Shown one piece after another: positions 14,955 to 24,469 of a stretch of DNA of 62,184 nt. The notes beneath the pieces are model-generated. The model searched no databases. It was not told the DNA's origin and saw only the letters and a program-made list of their open reading frames with translations. The position numbers were made by a program, and so were the translations under genes. Positions within the stretch are counted from its first letter, which is position 1. Each line of letters starts with the position of its first letter. Origin of the DNA: Bacteroidaceae bacterium (GTDB lineage: Bacteria; Bacteroidota; Bacteroidia; Bacteroidales; Bacteroidaceae); contig JAFYQQ010000013.1 in NCBI GenBank assembly GCA_017559845.1, positions 1 through 62,184 of the forward strand. Direction: 5' to 3'.

Positions 14955-17129
14955 ATGAAGAAAATCTTATTTAGTGTAATGTGTGCAGTAATGCTTCTCG
15001 CTTCATGCGAATCCAAGAAGGACTATACTGCATTTGTTGACCCCTACATCGGCTCTGGCGGTCACGGTCACGTTTTCGTGGGTGCAAGTACCCCCTTTGG
15101 TATGGTTCAGCTTGGTCCTCATCAGGTAACTGAGGGATGGGACTGGTGTTCGGGCTATCATTACAGTGACACAACGCTTGCCGGTTTCTCTCATACCCGC
15201 CTTACCGGTACCGGTTGCGGCGACCTTGGCGACATCCTTTTTATGCCCTTCAGCCCTGGTAAGGAGAAGATTGAAGTGCGTCATTTGGGTTCACGAAGAG
15301 CAGACTGCAAGCACCTGTATGCCGCACTCGACCATAATCTGGAGAGTGTGAAGCCCGGTCTTTACACCGTTCAGTTGCCCGACTATGGCGTGAACGTGCG
15401 TCTGACCACTACCGACCGTGCCGGTCTGCACGAATATACATTTACCGATGACCAGTCGGCCATTCTGGTTGACCTCTGTACTGGTGCCTGTGGTGACAGA
15501 CCTTCAGAATGGAAGCTGGAGGTTGTGGACCCCACACACATCAAGGGTTTCAGACATTCAGAGGGTTGGGCAAACCACATCGTGTATTTCGCAGCTGAAT
15601 TCTCTGAACCTATTACCAGTCAGGAGGATATGCATATCGTACACGACCAGTATGCCACCGCATTCAAATTCGACACATCCAAGGAGAAGAAGGTTCTTGT
15701 AAAGGTGGGTATCTCTGCTGTTAGTTGTGAGAATGCCGCAGAAAATCTTGCAGCTGAATTGCCCGGTTGGGATTTTGACCGTGTATATGCCTGTGCCAAG
15801 GACAAGTGGAACGAGGAGCTTGGCCGCATTGACATCGTACCCATGGACGAGAAGCAACAGCGTATTTTCTATACCTCAATGTATCACTTGATGATTGCCC
15901 CCACGCTCTTCAGCGACGTGAACGGCGGTTACCGCGGCGCCGACGGCAAGAATCACCAGGCCGAGGAGAAGCAATATACCATGCTTTCTCTCTGGGATAC
16001 CTACAGAGCTGCCTATCCTCTCTTTACCCTTATTAACGAAGATATGTCAACCTCACTGGTGTCTACCTTCATGAACATCTACGAGCAGCAGGGTACGCTT
16101 CCTGTATGGCACTTGCAGGGTTGGGAAACCAACTGTATGCCCGGTAATCCTGCGGTAATCTGTCTTTCTGACCTCTGTCTGAAGGGCTATGTTAAGGATG
16201 TGCCTGCCGCACTGGAGGCCATGAAGAAGTCTTCTATGCGCGATGACCGTGGCGTGGGCTACATCAAGGAGTATGGCTTTATCCCCCACGACAAGAGCGA
16301 TGAGAGAGAAGAGGTTTCAAGATGTATGGAGCATGCCATTGCCGACGCTTCTTTGGCAAAGGTGGCCAAGATGCAGGGCGATACCGAGGCAGCCGAATAC
16401 TTTGGCAACCGCAGCAAGTCTTGGCAAAAGTATTACGACCCCGCAATGCGCCTGGTACGTGCAAGAAATCTGGACGGCACTTGGAAGGAACCCTTCGATC
16501 CCTATATGGCAAAGCATCATGCCGACTTCAGCGAGGGTAACGCATGGCAGTACACTTGGTTGGTTCCCCACGATGTACAGACATTGGTGGATACACTTGG
16601 AGGTCCCGAGGCTTTCACTGCCAAGTTGGACAGCTTCTTCGTGGATGAGAACGGAAGAGAGAACTTCGGTGCCGACGTTACCGGTCTTATCGGCCAGTAT
16701 GCTCACGGCAACGAGCCCAGCCACCACATCACTTACCTCTATAACTACGTAGGCCATCCAGAAAAGTGTGCCGAAAAGGTACGTCAGATTCTTAACGAGC
16801 TTTACTTCGATGACCACAGCGGTGTTTGCGGTAACGAGGACGCTGGTCAGATGTCTGCATGGTATATCCTTTCAGCTTTGGGCTTCTATCAGGTTGACCC
16901 CGCTGCCGGTGACTTCCAGTTCGGTTCACCCCTTGTTCACAAGGCTGTGATGAATGTTGGTAACGGCAAGCAGTTCACCGTAATTGCTCATAACAACTCA
17001 ATGGAGAACATCTACATCCAGGAAGCCAAGCTCAACGGCACTCCCGTAGAGGGAACCAGCATCACCTACGAGCAGATCAAAGCCGGCGGTGTGTTGGAGT
17101 TCACCATGGGCCCCGCTCCTGTGAAGTAA
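14955..17129 (+). CDS. GH92 exo-alpha-mannosidase, lipoprotein
   Basis: 724 aa. Lipobox LLASC (Cys18). Family GH92 removes terminal alpha-linked mannose by a calcium-dependent inverting mechanism. Visible marks: VDPYIGSGGHGHVFVGASTPFGMVQLGP, shown here as VDPYIGSGG and TPFGMVQLGP, near the mature N terminus; GNEPSHH with the probable general acid Glu587; and NEDAGQMSAW with Asp629 near the base site. The N-terminal beta-sandwich and the (alpha/alpha)6 domain are full length. No separate promoter of the usual type is seen in the 29 nt after the rpmE2 terminator, so it may depend on readthrough or an unusual promoter. The second GH92 (46611) is only distantly similar, so the two probably have different linkage preferences. 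Confidence 0.93.
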   Translation: MKKILFSVMCAVMLLASCESKKDYTAFVDPYIGSGGHGHVFVGASTPFGMVQLGPHQVTEGWDWCSGYHYSDTTLAGFSHTRLTGTGCGDLGDILFMPFSPGKEKIEVRHLGSRRADCKHLYAALDHNLESVKPGLYTVQLPDYGVNVRLTTTDRAGLHEYTFTDDQSAILVDLCTGACGDRPSEWKLEVVDPTHIKGFRHSEGWANHIVYFAAEFSEPITSQEDMHIVHDQYATAFKFDTSKEKKVLVKVGISAVSCENAAENLAAELPGWDFDRVYACAKDKWNEELGRIDIVPMDEKQQRIFYTSMYHLMIAPTLFSDVNGGYRGADGKNHQAEEKQYTMLSLWDTYRAAYPLFTLINEDMSTSLVSTFMNIYEQQGTLPVWHLQGWETNCMPGNPAVICLSDLCLKGYVKDVPAALEAMKKSSMRDDRGVGYIKEYGFIPHDKSDEREEVSRCMEHAIADASLAKVAKMQGDTEAAEYFGNRSKSWQKYYDPAMRLVRARNLDGTWKEPFDPYMAKHHADFSEGNAWQYTWLVPHDVQTLVDTLGGPEAFTAKLDSFFVDENGRENFGADVTGLIGQYAHGNEPSHHITYLYNYVGHPEKCAEKVRQILNELYFDDHSGVCGNEDAGQMSAWYILSALGFYQVDPAAGDFQFGSPLVHKAVMNVGNGKQFTVIAHNNSMENIYIQEAKLNGTPVEGTSITYEQIKAGGVLEFTMGPAPVK

Positions 17130-17152
17130 TTGCAGGATAGTTCAAGTTATTA

Positions 17153-17184
17153 GAAAAGCGCGAGTTTTGGCTCGCGCTTTTTTT
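17153..17184 (+). terminator. Terminator after GH92
   Basis: Stem AAGCGCGAG / CTCGCGCTT with a 6-nt loop followed by TTTTTTG; it lies 24 nt past the stop. Confidence 0.85.
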
Positions 17185-17233
17185 GTTTTTATGCATTAGG
17201 GATTTTGATGTTAATGTTCTCCCATGAAACGGT

Positions 17234-17845
17234 TTATCTTTCAAACCCTTTTCCTGTCCAACGGAAACGGAGGGGTTGGATGTATTTCTGTGCAATTTCC
17301 TTTTCTTTGCCGGCGAGTTCGGAGGTTTGCAGAGTAAGGGTGATTTCCGGTTTGTCCTTGTCTGCGGAAATCTGTATCAGCAGGAGGTCTTCCAAGGAAC
17401 GCTGTGCAAAGCTTGCGTCTCTTGCGAGGCTATCCGGTACGGATGTCCAGAAATCAGTGGCATGGGGAATGGGGAATGTCGCTGCGTAAGGTTCCCAATT
17501 TCGGGTGAAGAATGAAATCCGGCTGTCGGGGGCGGGTCCCAAACAGGTGTTGATGAGGCAGAACACAGAATCGTTCAGCATCTTGATTTCTACCACGCTT
17601 CTTTCGCTGGGCTTAATTTGGAGGTAAGAATCGGTGAGCGCGGTCATTTCCGCTTTTTGTTCCAGCTTGTTCTTCACCGTGGCTTTCATGTTGTTTTCGA
17701 TGAGGTCTATGCAGTCCAGCCGATTGTTGGTGGTCAGCAAAGGGAAAATACTGTCGGGCGCAACGGCGAAGACTTCCTTGGCCTTTGTTTGCGAGAAGGT
17801 GGAAAGCCCGCTCATTGCCAGCATGATGAGGAAAAATGTTCTCAT
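17234..17845 (-). CDS. DUF3256 family exported protein
   Basis: 203 aa. Signal peptide ending near TFSQ. The mature part fits the DUF3256 family of Bacteroidales: FAVAPDSIFPLLTTNNRLDCIDL at the start (given here as APDSIFPLL and NRLDCIDL) and FFTRNWEP. Function unknown. It is the last gene of the truA operon, 12 nt after the EamA gene. Confidence 0.8.
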   Translation of the reverse strand: MRTFFLIMLAMSGLSTFSQTKAKEVFAVAPDSIFPLLTTNNRLDCIDLIENNMKATVKNKLEQKAEMTALTDSYLQIKPSERSVVEIKMLNDSVFCLINTCLGPAPDSRISFFTRNWEPYAATFPIPHATDFWTSVPDSLARDASFAQRSLEDLLLIQISADKDKPEITLTLQTSELAGKEKEIAQKYIQPLRFRWTGKGFER

Positions 17846-17857
17846 TTTCTTTTTTGT

Positions 17858-18775
17858 TTATTTACTTCCCAAATAGAGGAAAATCAGTCCTAACAATACA
17901 AGCAGTAGGTCGATGGCCTTACTCTTGAGGTTCTTTTCGCGGAAGAGATAGGCTCCCAGCAGGAAGCTGACCACCACGCTGCCGCGGCGTACCATACTTA
18001 CGATGCTTACCATGGCTCCGTCCATGCTGAGGGCATAGAAATAGGCAAAGTCTGCCATGCTGAGGAATACGCTGATCCAGGCAATGGAGCCTTTCCATCG
18101 GAATGGGGTGGTGCGGTGGCGGGTAGGATACCAAAGACACAGCACCATGACGCTCATCATCAACAACTGGTAGAAGTTGTAATAGCTCTGCACGGTCATG
18201 GGCTGCAGTCCCACACCACCGTTTTCTGGCGGGGCCATCAGATATTTGTCATAAAGTCCGCTGATGGCACCCAGTATGGCTGCCGCCACGATCATGGCCA
18301 CCCAACGGTTGTGCTTGAAGTCGATGCCTTCCTTCTTCCCGCTCCTGCTCAGCAAGAAGAAACTGACAATGGCCAGCGTTACACCAATCCATTGGAACAG
18401 GTTGAGTTGCTCGCCGAAGACAAGCATGGCGCCCAGTAGCACCATGATGGGGCGTGTGGCGTTGATGGGGCCCACCAGTGTGAGCGGAAGATGCTTCATG
18501 CCGAAATAGCCGCAGAGCCAACTGCTCAGTACGATGCAACTTTTCAGCACGATGAACTTCTGTACGTCCCACCCTCCGAAATCGGAATGGAACAGGTGGC
18601 CGGAAGGAATTTCTCCAGAAATGGAAAGCCCGACGAACGGGAGAAAGATGAGGCTACAGAACAGCGTGTTGAGAAACAGCACCGGAATGACGGCATTGCC
18701 GCTGAGCGAGCGTTTCTTGAATACATCGTAGCAACCCAACAGGGCGGCACTGAGAAAAGCGAAGGCTAACCACAT
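17858..18775 (-). CDS. EamA/DMT-superfamily transporter
   Basis: 305 aa with ten hydrophobic segments arranged as two EamA repeats (about residues 2-135 and 152-303). The first repeat has the typical GPINATRPIMVLLGAML segment; the second has an equivalent VSMVRRGSVVVSFLLGAYLF segment. An inner-membrane metabolite or drug/metabolite transporter; substrate unknown. It lies 16 nt downstream of truA and 12 nt upstream of the DUF3256 gene, and co-transcription is expected. Confidence 0.87.
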   Translation of the reverse strand: MWLAFAFLSAALLGCYDVFKKRSLSGNAVIPVLFLNTLFCSLIFLPFVGLSISGEIPSGHLFHSDFGGWDVQKFIVLKSCIVLSSWLCGYFGMKHLPLTLVGPINATRPIMVLLGAMLVFGEQLNLFQWIGVTLAIVSFFLLSRSGKKEGIDFKHNRWVAMIVAAAILGAISGLYDKYLMAPPENGGVGLQPMTVQSYYNFYQLLMMSVMVLCLWYPTRHRTTPFRWKGSIAWISVFLSMADFAYFYALSMDGAMVSIVSMVRRGSVVVSFLLGAYLFREKNLKSKAIDLLLVLLGLIFLYLGSK

Positions 18776-18791
18776 AAACTGTAATCCTTTG

Positions 18792-19517
18792 TTAATATGT
18801 TACATCCACCAGGAATAGCGCTTTCCCTGGTACGCTCTCTCCGGCCCTGCAGCGGTCTTTGTCTTCAATGACTTTGCGGAAGCCTTCTATCGAGAGTTTG
18901 CCTCTGCCCACTTCGATGAGTGTGCCCACAATGGCACGCACCATGTTGCGCAGGAATCTGTTGGCCGTTATGGTGAATCGCCAGGCTCCGGGTGCTGTTT
19001 CTTCCCAAAAAGCCTGCGTGATGGTGCAGTCGTTGGTCTTGGTGTCTGTGTTTACCTTGCTGAAACTGGTGAAGTCGCGATATTCCATCAAGGTCTGTGC
19101 GGCTTCGTTCATGCGTTGGAAATCAAGCTGTCCGTAGACCTGCCAACTGTAGGCGTTCAGAAAGGGCGACTTGTGGGTGTGGATATGGTAATGGTATGTG
19201 CGGCTTGTGGCACTGAAGCGGGCATGAAGGTCGTCTGCCACCCGCTCTACTTTGGATACGGCGATGTCTGGTGGAAGAATCTTGTTCAGCTTGTATGCCA
19301 GCTGTGGGCAGTCAATTTCTCCGGCGTCAAAATGGGCCGCCATCGTGCGGGCATGCACTCCGGCGTCCGTGCGCCCGGCACCCACAACCTCCACTTCGCA
19401 GCGCAGAAGGGTGGACAGTCCTTTTTGCAATGTCTCCTGCACGCTGATGCTGTTGGGCTGTATCTGCCAACCGTGGTAGCGTGTGCCGTCATACGCAAAG
19501 TATATGAAATATCTCAT
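18792..19517 (-). CDS. truA: tRNA pseudouridine(38-40) synthase
   Basis: 241 aa. Converts uridine to pseudouridine at positions 38-40 in the anticodon arm of many tRNAs. The catalytic motif [11 protein letters not shown] has the essential Asp51, and the family blocks [12 protein letters not shown] at the N terminus and [17 protein letters not shown] in the C-terminal half are intact. First gene of an operon with the EamA transporter and the DUF3256 protein. Promoter box TACCTTTG at 19565-19558. Confidence 0.95.
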   Translation of the reverse strand: MRYFIYFAYDGTRYHGWQIQPNSISVQETLQKGLSTLLRCEVEVVGAGRTDAGVHARTMAAHFDAGEIDCPQLAYKLNKILPPDIAVSKVERVADDLHARFSATSRTYHYHIHTHKSPFLNAYSWQVYGQLDFQRMNEAAQTLMEYRDFTSFSKVNTDTKTNDCTITQAFWEETAPGAWRFTITANRFLRNMVRAIVGTLIEVGRGKLSIEGFRKVIEDKDRCRAGESVPGKALFLVDVTY

Positions 19518-19557
19518 CGTCTTGTCTGTTCTTTCCGAACCATATTGATTTCCGCTG

Positions 19558-19565
19558 CAAAGGTA
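19558..19565 (-). promoter_or_regulatory. -7 box of the truA operon
   Basis: TACCTTTG on the minus strand, 40 nt upstream of the truA ATG. Confidence 0.7.
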
Positions 19566-19610
19566 AGAAAATATGGTTAAAAGCGCAAACGGAAAGAATG
19601 GGTATTTTTA

Positions 19611-19650
19611 TTTCCCTCGGGAGGGCGTTCTTTTCCCCTCCCGAGGAAAA
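19611..19650. repeat. CCTCGGGAGG inverted element
   Basis: TTTCCCTCGGGAGGG and its near-complement CCCTCCCGAGGAAA are separated by about 9 nt and can form a long hairpin. The first arm recurs at 40835-40848 and 40858-40875. Confidence 0.6.
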
Positions 19651-19689
19651 TGAAAAACTTGTTAAATCCAGCTGATTTCTGTCCTTACA

Positions 19690-19721
19690 TTTGTGGGAAA
19701 GGCAATTATTGGCTAACTTTG
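19690..19721 (+). promoter_or_regulatory. Promoter of the 19759 lipoprotein gene
   Basis: TTTG at 19690-19693, 20-nt spacer, TAACTTTG at 19714-19721. Confidence 0.65.
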
Positions 19722-19758
19722 CTTGTCGAAAGACGTTTGAAACGAGAAAATAGGACGG

Positions 19759-20802
19759 ATGAAGAGAGTGAATTTAGTCTGCCTGCTTGCCTTGCTTGTT
19801 TGTGCGGGCTGCAAGCGGGAAAAGCCCGAGGTGAAGACCGCGAAAGAACCCGTGGAGGAGTCTCAGGTGGTTGGCGGAACGGATGTGGTTTCGCGCATAA
19901 AGGCGTTGTATGAGGGGCTCTTCGCGCATTATAATAAGGGCGATTTCGCCTATGACTTCCAATCGGCTTTTTCTTCCCGTCTCAGGGGTATCTGGAGCCA
20001 GTTGCCCGAGAACGAACTGGTGTATAGCTCCAATATCTGGACGGATGTACAGGATTTCGACAGTTTGGTGCTTGAGATGGTCACGCTGGAAAACCAGATT
20101 GAGGACACGGCCATGGTGGCGGTGCGTTTCCGCGCTTTCGAGGACGATATCCGTTCTGTCCGTGTCCGGGCTGTGCGTGAAAGTCTGCGGGGCAATCTGG
20201 ACTGGTATGTGGATGACATTATCCATCCTCATCAGGACGGGTCGCAATCCATTGCTGGTATAGCGAGGGGATATGCCGCCGACTCCATTGTCCATTACCT
20301 GTGGGCGTATGACGAATTCAATCTGCACCAAGAGGATAACGTCATTGAACTGCGTTTCAAGGATAGCGTGGTGGTGGACGGGTTCTTTTGGGGCACTAGC
20401 GATGAGTTCTATGATGCCCGCGAAGGTTTCTATCCGGGCTTTTCCGTATGGCAGATGCAGGACATCAGCATGGAAGGTGATACGATTGGCTTCATGCTGG
20501 ACTCAAGAGGCGTGGACTATTTCAGCGGGCCGTTGGCCTTGGATGTGCATACCGCCATGGAGGCAAAGCGGGAGGGCTGCTACTTGTGGAGGCAGTTTTC
20601 CTTCGAGTATTTCCAGGACACCGTCCGTTACCAGGGCAGGCTGATGCAGGACACCCTTCTCCTGTTCAAGGAAAAGTCGAAATTCCCATACTATGAGGAA
20701 CATCGTTTTGTGCGCAAGACGGAGGAGGAAATCATGCAGTCGGGTTACGGCCAATGCGATTACGAAGAGGACAACCGGCAATCGCTCCTGAATCTGTATT
20801 GA
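19759..20802 (+). CDS. Lipoprotein of unknown function
   Basis: 347 aa. Lipobox VCAGC with Cys18, then a charged linker. The mature protein has an N-terminal part (about 45-160) with the rhythm of small-molecule binding or DUF3828-like domains (VSRIKALYEGLFAHYN) and a C-terminal beta-rich half. I do not recognise the family with confidence. Monocistronic: own promoter and a strong bidirectional terminator 13 nt after the stop. Confidence 0.6.
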   Translation: MKRVNLVCLLALLVCAGCKREKPEVKTAKEPVEESQVVGGTDVVSRIKALYEGLFAHYNKGDFAYDFQSAFSSRLRGIWSQLPENELVYSSNIWTDVQDFDSLVLEMVTLENQIEDTAMVAVRFRAFEDDIRSVRVRAVRESLRGNLDWYVDDIIHPHQDGSQSIAGIARGYAADSIVHYLWAYDEFNLHQEDNVIELRFKDSVVVDGFFWGTSDEFYDAREGFYPGFSVWQMQDISMEGDTIGFMLDSRGVDYFSGPLALDVHTAMEAKREGCYLWRQFSFEYFQDTVRYQGRLMQDTLLLFKEKSKFPYYEEHRFVRKTEEEIMQSGYGQCDYEEDNRQSLLNLY

Positions 20803-20815
20803 AAGCAACAAAGAT

Positions 20816-20849
20816 AAAAAAGAGAACCCGATGTAGGATTCTCTTTTTT
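20816..20849. terminator. Bidirectional terminator
   Basis: AAAAAAGAGAA / TTCTCTTTTTT stem with a 12-nt loop. It ends the lipoprotein gene on the plus strand and lies just past the 3' end of the tRNA genes on the minus strand. Confidence 0.8.
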
Positions 20850-20850
20850 G

Positions 20851-20921
20851 TTGGGCTACCCGGACTCGAACCAGGAAAGGCAGGACCAGAATCTGCAGTG
20901 TTACCATTACACCATAGCCCA
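20851..20921 (-). tRNA. tRNA-Gln (CUG), copy 2
   Basis: 71 nt, cloverleaf complete: acceptor stem TGGGCTA / TAGCCCA with discriminator A, D arm GTGT / ACAC, anticodon loop TTCTGGT with anticodon CTG (reads CAG), T arm CCTGG / CCGGG with loop TTCGAGT. No CCA is encoded. The anticodon stem has an A-C pair next to the loop (positions 31-39). Identical to the copy at 20981-21051 and transcribed after it. Confidence 0.93.
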
Positions 20922-20980
20922 ATCGTTTTTTTTGTTTCCGCAGCCAGGCTCCAGCCCTTGCTTGCGTTGCTTCAGAGGAG

Positions 20981-21051
20981 TTGGGCTACCCGGACTCGAA
21001 CCAGGAAAGGCAGGACCAGAATCTGCAGTGTTACCATTACACCATAGCCCA
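20981..21051 (-). tRNA. tRNA-Gln (CUG), copy 1
   Basis: Same 71-nt sequence as 20851-20921; this copy is nearer the promoter at 21088-21081. The two genes are 59 bp apart and the spacer is not duplicated. Confidence 0.93.
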
Positions 21052-21080
21052 ATAAAAAAGGTTTTTCCTCTTTTGCGCTG

Positions 21081-21088
21081 CAAATTTA
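21081..21088 (-). promoter_or_regulatory. -7 box of the tRNA-Gln genes
   Basis: TAAATTTG on the minus strand, about 30 nt upstream of the first tRNA. Confidence 0.55.
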
Positions 21089-21137
21089 CATACTTTTTTT
21101 GAAGTGACAAACGATTATGGCAAAAAAATGTTAATTA

Positions 21138-21169
21138 TTTGTTTTTTATCGTAACAATCAGTACCTTTG
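21138..21169 (+). promoter_or_regulatory. Promoter of the rsfS-ftsH operon
   Basis: TTTG at 21138-21141, 20-nt spacer, TACCTTTG at 21162-21169. Leader about 35 nt. Confidence 0.75.
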
Positions 21170-21209
21170 TGCGACTTTTCACCTTATATATATTTATAGA
21201 CGGCAAAAA

Positions 21210-21575
21210 ATGCAATCAGATAGTACAAAAAGAATGGTGCAGATCATCATTGACGCACTTCAGGACAAGAAAGGCCGCAACATAGTGGATGTGGACCTGA
21301 GCGTAATCCCTGACACCATTTGTAACCACATGATAATATGTACCGGCGGTTCGCCCGCGCAACTTAATGCCCTGGCTTCGAGTGTGGACGACAAAGTGCG
21401 CAGTGAACTGCATATCCATCCCTTGGCAGTGGACGGCATGCATTATGCCCATTGGGTGGCAATGGACTATGCGGATGTGATGGTGCACATATTCCTGGAG
21501 GAAGAGCGCGACTTCTATGACATCGAACACCTGTGGGCCGATGCGGAACTGGCCTTCATTCCCGATTTGGACTGA
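21210..21575 (+). CDS. rsfS: Ribosome silencing factor
   Basis: 121 aa, the usual length of the RsfS/DUF143 family. It binds ribosomal protein uL14 on the 50S subunit and blocks joining of the subunits when nutrients are low. Family marks: DKKGRNIVDVDLS, DTICNHMIICTGGSPAQLNALA (here as ICTGGSPAQLNALA), and the C-terminal block ADVMVHIFLEEERDFYDIEHLW cut as VMVHIF and RDFYDIEHLWADA. First gene of a five-gene operon; ftsH begins 42 nt later. Confidence 0.93.
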   Translation: MQSDSTKRMVQIIIDALQDKKGRNIVDVDLSVIPDTICNHMIICTGGSPAQLNALASSVDDKVRSELHIHPLAVDGMHYAHWVAMDYADVMVHIFLEEERDFYDIEHLWADAELAFIPDLD

Positions 21576-21617
21576 AGTGCTTCCGAAAGGATATTGTAAA
21601 ATCAGAAAAAGAGAAAC

Positions 21618-23612
21618 ATGGAAGAAAAAAACAAAAAGAACAATAACGGGCCCAAGATAAATCTGACCTGGATATATGTCATCATTGCGGGCATATTGGG
21701 TTATCTGGTATTGACCAGTGACAACAAGACCGCCGTAATGGGCGGAAGCAGCAAGTCTGTGGCTTATGGCGAATTCAAGACCTATGTGGAAAACGGATAT
21801 GCCCAGCGTATCATTGCCAACAAGGACGATGGCGAGCTGCAGATGTATGTGGACGCGGAGCACATTCGTGACGTGTTCAAGAACATGCCCGTAGAAAGGG
21901 GCAGGGTGCCTTATGTGGAAACCGAGTACCCCTCCAATGACAAACTGGACGAGTTCCTTGCCGACCAGCAAGAATTGGGTAACTTTAACGGCGATGTAAC
22001 CTATAAGAAGAACAGCAGCCTCTTCGGCAACTTCCTGTGGAGCTTCGGCCCCCTAATTTTCCTTCTGTTCATGTGGATGTTTGTGATGCGTCGCATGGGT
22101 GGCGGCGGTTCGGGTGGCGGACCGATGGGTATCTTCAATGTGGGTAAGAGCCGTGCCCGACTGGTAGAAAAGGACCATGTAGGCCGTGTAACCTTTGCCG
22201 ATGTGGCCGGACAAGCCGGTGCCAAGCAGGAAGTACAGGAAATTGTGGAGTTTCTGAAGAATCCCAAAAAGTTTACCGAACTGGGAGGAAAGATTCCCAA
22301 AGGCGCCTTGCTGGTGGGACCTCCGGGAACGGGTAAGACTCTGTTGGCCAAGGCTGTAGCTGGCGAGGCGGACGTACCCTTCTTCTCCATGTCCGGCTCT
22401 GATTTTGTGGAGATGTTTGTGGGTGTGGGTGCCAGCCGAGTGCGCGATCTCTTCCGTCAGGCCAAGGAAAAGAGTCCTTGCATCATTTTCATTGACGAGA
22501 TTGATGCTGTGGGACGTGCCCGTTCTAAGGGTGCGGCTATGGGTGGCAATGACGAGCGCGAAAGCACGCTGAATCAGTTGCTTACGGAAATGGACGGTTT
22601 TGGCACCAATAGCGGTGTCATCATTTTGGCTGCAACCAACCGCGCTGATGTATTGGACAAAGCGTTGCTGCGTGCAGGACGTTTTGACCGTCAGATATAT
22701 GTAGACCTTCCCGACTTGAATGAACGTAAGGAAATCTTCCAGGTGCATTTGCGCCCCATCAAAGCCGACGATTCGCTTGATGTGGACTTTCTGGCCCGTC
22801 AGACCCCTGGTTTCAGTGGTGCGGACATAGCCAATGTATGTAACGAGGCGGCATTGATTGCTGCGCGCCACAACAAAACGCATGTTAGCCGTGAGGATTT
22901 CCTGGCGGCAGTGGACCGTATCATCGGAGGTCTGGAAAAGAAAACCAAGGTGATGACAGCAGCCGAGAAGAAGACCATTGCCCTGCACGAGGCCGGCCAT
23001 GCAGCCATCAGCTGGCTTCTTGAATATGCCAACCCCTTGGTTAAAGTTACCATCGTTCCCCGTGGCCGTGCACTGGGTGCAGCCTGGTATCTGCCTGAAG
23101 AACGCCAAATTACCACACGCGAACAAATGTTGGACGAAATGTGCGCCACACTGGCGGGAAGAGCGGCTGAACAGCTCTGTACCGGTCATATCAGCAGTGG
23201 CGCCATGAACGACCTGGAACGTGTGACCAAGCAGGCATATGGCATGATTGCATATATGGGAATGGGCGAGGGCTTGCAGAACATTTGCTATTACAATACG
23301 GATGAATATTCGTTCCACCGTCCCTATTCGGAAACTACGGCACAGCTCATTGACGAGGATGTGAAGAAGATGATCGCCGAGCAGTACGGCCGTGCCTGCC
23401 AAATCCTAAGTGAACACCGCGAGCAGCATGCTTTGTTGGCGGAACGTCTGGTAGAGCGTGAGGTGGTCTTTGCCGAGGATGTGGAAGAAATCTTCGGCCC
23501 GCGTCCCTGGACCAGCCGTACGGAAGAACTGTTGGCTGCGGATGAAAAAAAACAGGAGACGGACGACGCACCGGAGAATAACGACAAGAACATAGAATCT
23601 GAAGAAGTATGA
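21618..23612 (+). CDS. ftsH: ATP-dependent zinc metalloprotease FtsH
   Basis: 664 aa. Membrane-bound AAA protease that pulls out and degrades membrane and some soluble proteins. Two membrane segments (about 16-34 and 135-155) flank a periplasmic domain. Walker A GPPGTGKT is at 234-241, Walker B FIDEID follows, then the second region of homology with RADVLD and GRFDRQI. The protease site HEAGH is at 457-461. The C-terminal end is a charged, poorly ordered tail ([14 protein letters not shown]). The stop overlaps the cdsA start by 4 bp (ATGA), so the two are translationally coupled. Confidence 0.97.
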   Translation: MEEKNKKNNNGPKINLTWIYVIIAGILGYLVLTSDNKTAVMGGSSKSVAYGEFKTYVENGYAQRIIANKDDGELQMYVDAEHIRDVFKNMPVERGRVPYVETEYPSNDKLDEFLADQQELGNFNGDVTYKKNSSLFGNFLWSFGPLIFLLFMWMFVMRRMGGGGSGGGPMGIFNVGKSRARLVEKDHVGRVTFADVAGQAGAKQEVQEIVEFLKNPKKFTELGGKIPKGALLVGPPGTGKTLLAKAVAGEADVPFFSMSGSDFVEMFVGVGASRVRDLFRQAKEKSPCIIFIDEIDAVGRARSKGAAMGGNDERESTLNQLLTEMDGFGTNSGVIILAATNRADVLDKALLRAGRFDRQIYVDLPDLNERKEIFQVHLRPIKADDSLDVDFLARQTPGFSGADIANVCNEAALIAARHNKTHVSREDFLAAVDRIIGGLEKKTKVMTAAEKKTIALHEAGHAAISWLLEYANPLVKVTIVPRGRALGAAWYLPEERQITTREQMLDEMCATLAGRAAEQLCTGHISSGAMNDLERVTKQAYGMIAYMGMGEGLQNICYYNTDEYSFHRPYSETTAQLIDEDVKKMIAEQYGRACQILSEHREQHALLAERLVEREVVFAEDVEEIFGPRPWTSRTEELLAADEKKQETDDAPENNDKNIESEEV

Positions 23613-24454
23613 AGAATTTGATAGTCAGAGCCCTAACCGGGGCTGTATATGTGGTATTGCTGGCGGGATGTACATTGTATGGTCCTGTGTCGGCGTACTT
23701 GTTTTTCTCTATCGTGGCAATGGCTACATTGTGGGAGTTCAGCACCTTGATGAACCGTCATTACGGTGCGTCTCTGGTTCCTTATCTTAATGCTTTTGCG
23801 GGTATTCTGCTCACTTCTGCCGTGTGGCTTTGGTTAGTGGGCGGAAATGGTACAGGACAGGCTTTTGCCCTCTATGGCATGCTAATGCTTTACATGCTCG
23901 TAAGTGAATTGTACCGCAAGGCCGTAGATCCGTTGAAAAACTGGTCGCTTGTTTTCGCTTCCCAACTTTATGTGGCATTGCCTTTTGCTCTTCTTCCTCT
24001 GATGAGCGTGGGTTACGACGAAAACGGCCGTATTGTCTACGAATCTATTTATCCCATGGCGTTGTTCCTCTTTATCTGGATAAATGATACTGGAGCCTAT
24101 CTTTTTGGCTGCTCGCTCAGCAGGTATTTTACCGCCAAACTATTCCCACGCATTTCGCCCAAGAAATCATGGGTGGGCAGCATCGGTGGTGGATTGCTTA
24201 CCGTGGCGGCTTCGGTGGCGGTTTCCCATTTCTTCCCCGGAATGCTCACGTTGCCCAAGTGGATAGGTTTTGCACTGGTGGTGGTAGTTTTCGGTACTTG
24301 GGGCGATTTGGTGGAAAGTCTGCTCAAACGCCAGCTTGGAATCAAGGACAGTGGTAATGTGCTTCCCGGTCACGGAGGCATGCTGGACCGTTTTGACAGT
24401 AGTTTGCTTGCCATCCCTGCCGTAACACTCTACATGCTTCTGGTGAATACTTGA
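23609..24454 (+). CDS. cdsA: Phosphatidate cytidylyltransferase
   Basis: 281 aa with about seven or eight membrane segments. Makes CDP-diacylglycerol from phosphatidate and CTP, the branch point of phospholipid synthesis. The family signature is present near the C terminus: SLLKRQLGIKDSGNVLPGHG followed by GMLDRFDS. Overlaps ftsH by 4 bp. The next gene is a CDP-alcohol phosphotransferase, so product and consumer of CDP-diacylglycerol are encoded together. Confidence 0.95.
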   Translation: MKNLIVRALTGAVYVVLLAGCTLYGPVSAYLFFSIVAMATLWEFSTLMNRHYGASLVPYLNAFAGILLTSAVWLWLVGGNGTGQAFALYGMLMLYMLVSELYRKAVDPLKNWSLVFASQLYVALPFALLPLMSVGYDENGRIVYESIYPMALFLFIWINDTGAYLFGCSLSRYFTAKLFPRISPKKSWVGSIGGGLLTVAASVAVSHFFPGMLTLPKWIGFALVVVVFGTWGDLVESLLKRQLGIKDSGNVLPGHGGMLDRFDSSLLAIPAVTLYMLLVNT

Positions 24455-24469
24455 TGCATGCGTCCGTAG

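Noticed and set aside
22053..23402. 449-residue minus-strand frame opposite ftsH
   Set aside because: It is a shadow of ftsH: no family features and no promoter, and the plus strand encodes an intact FtsH.
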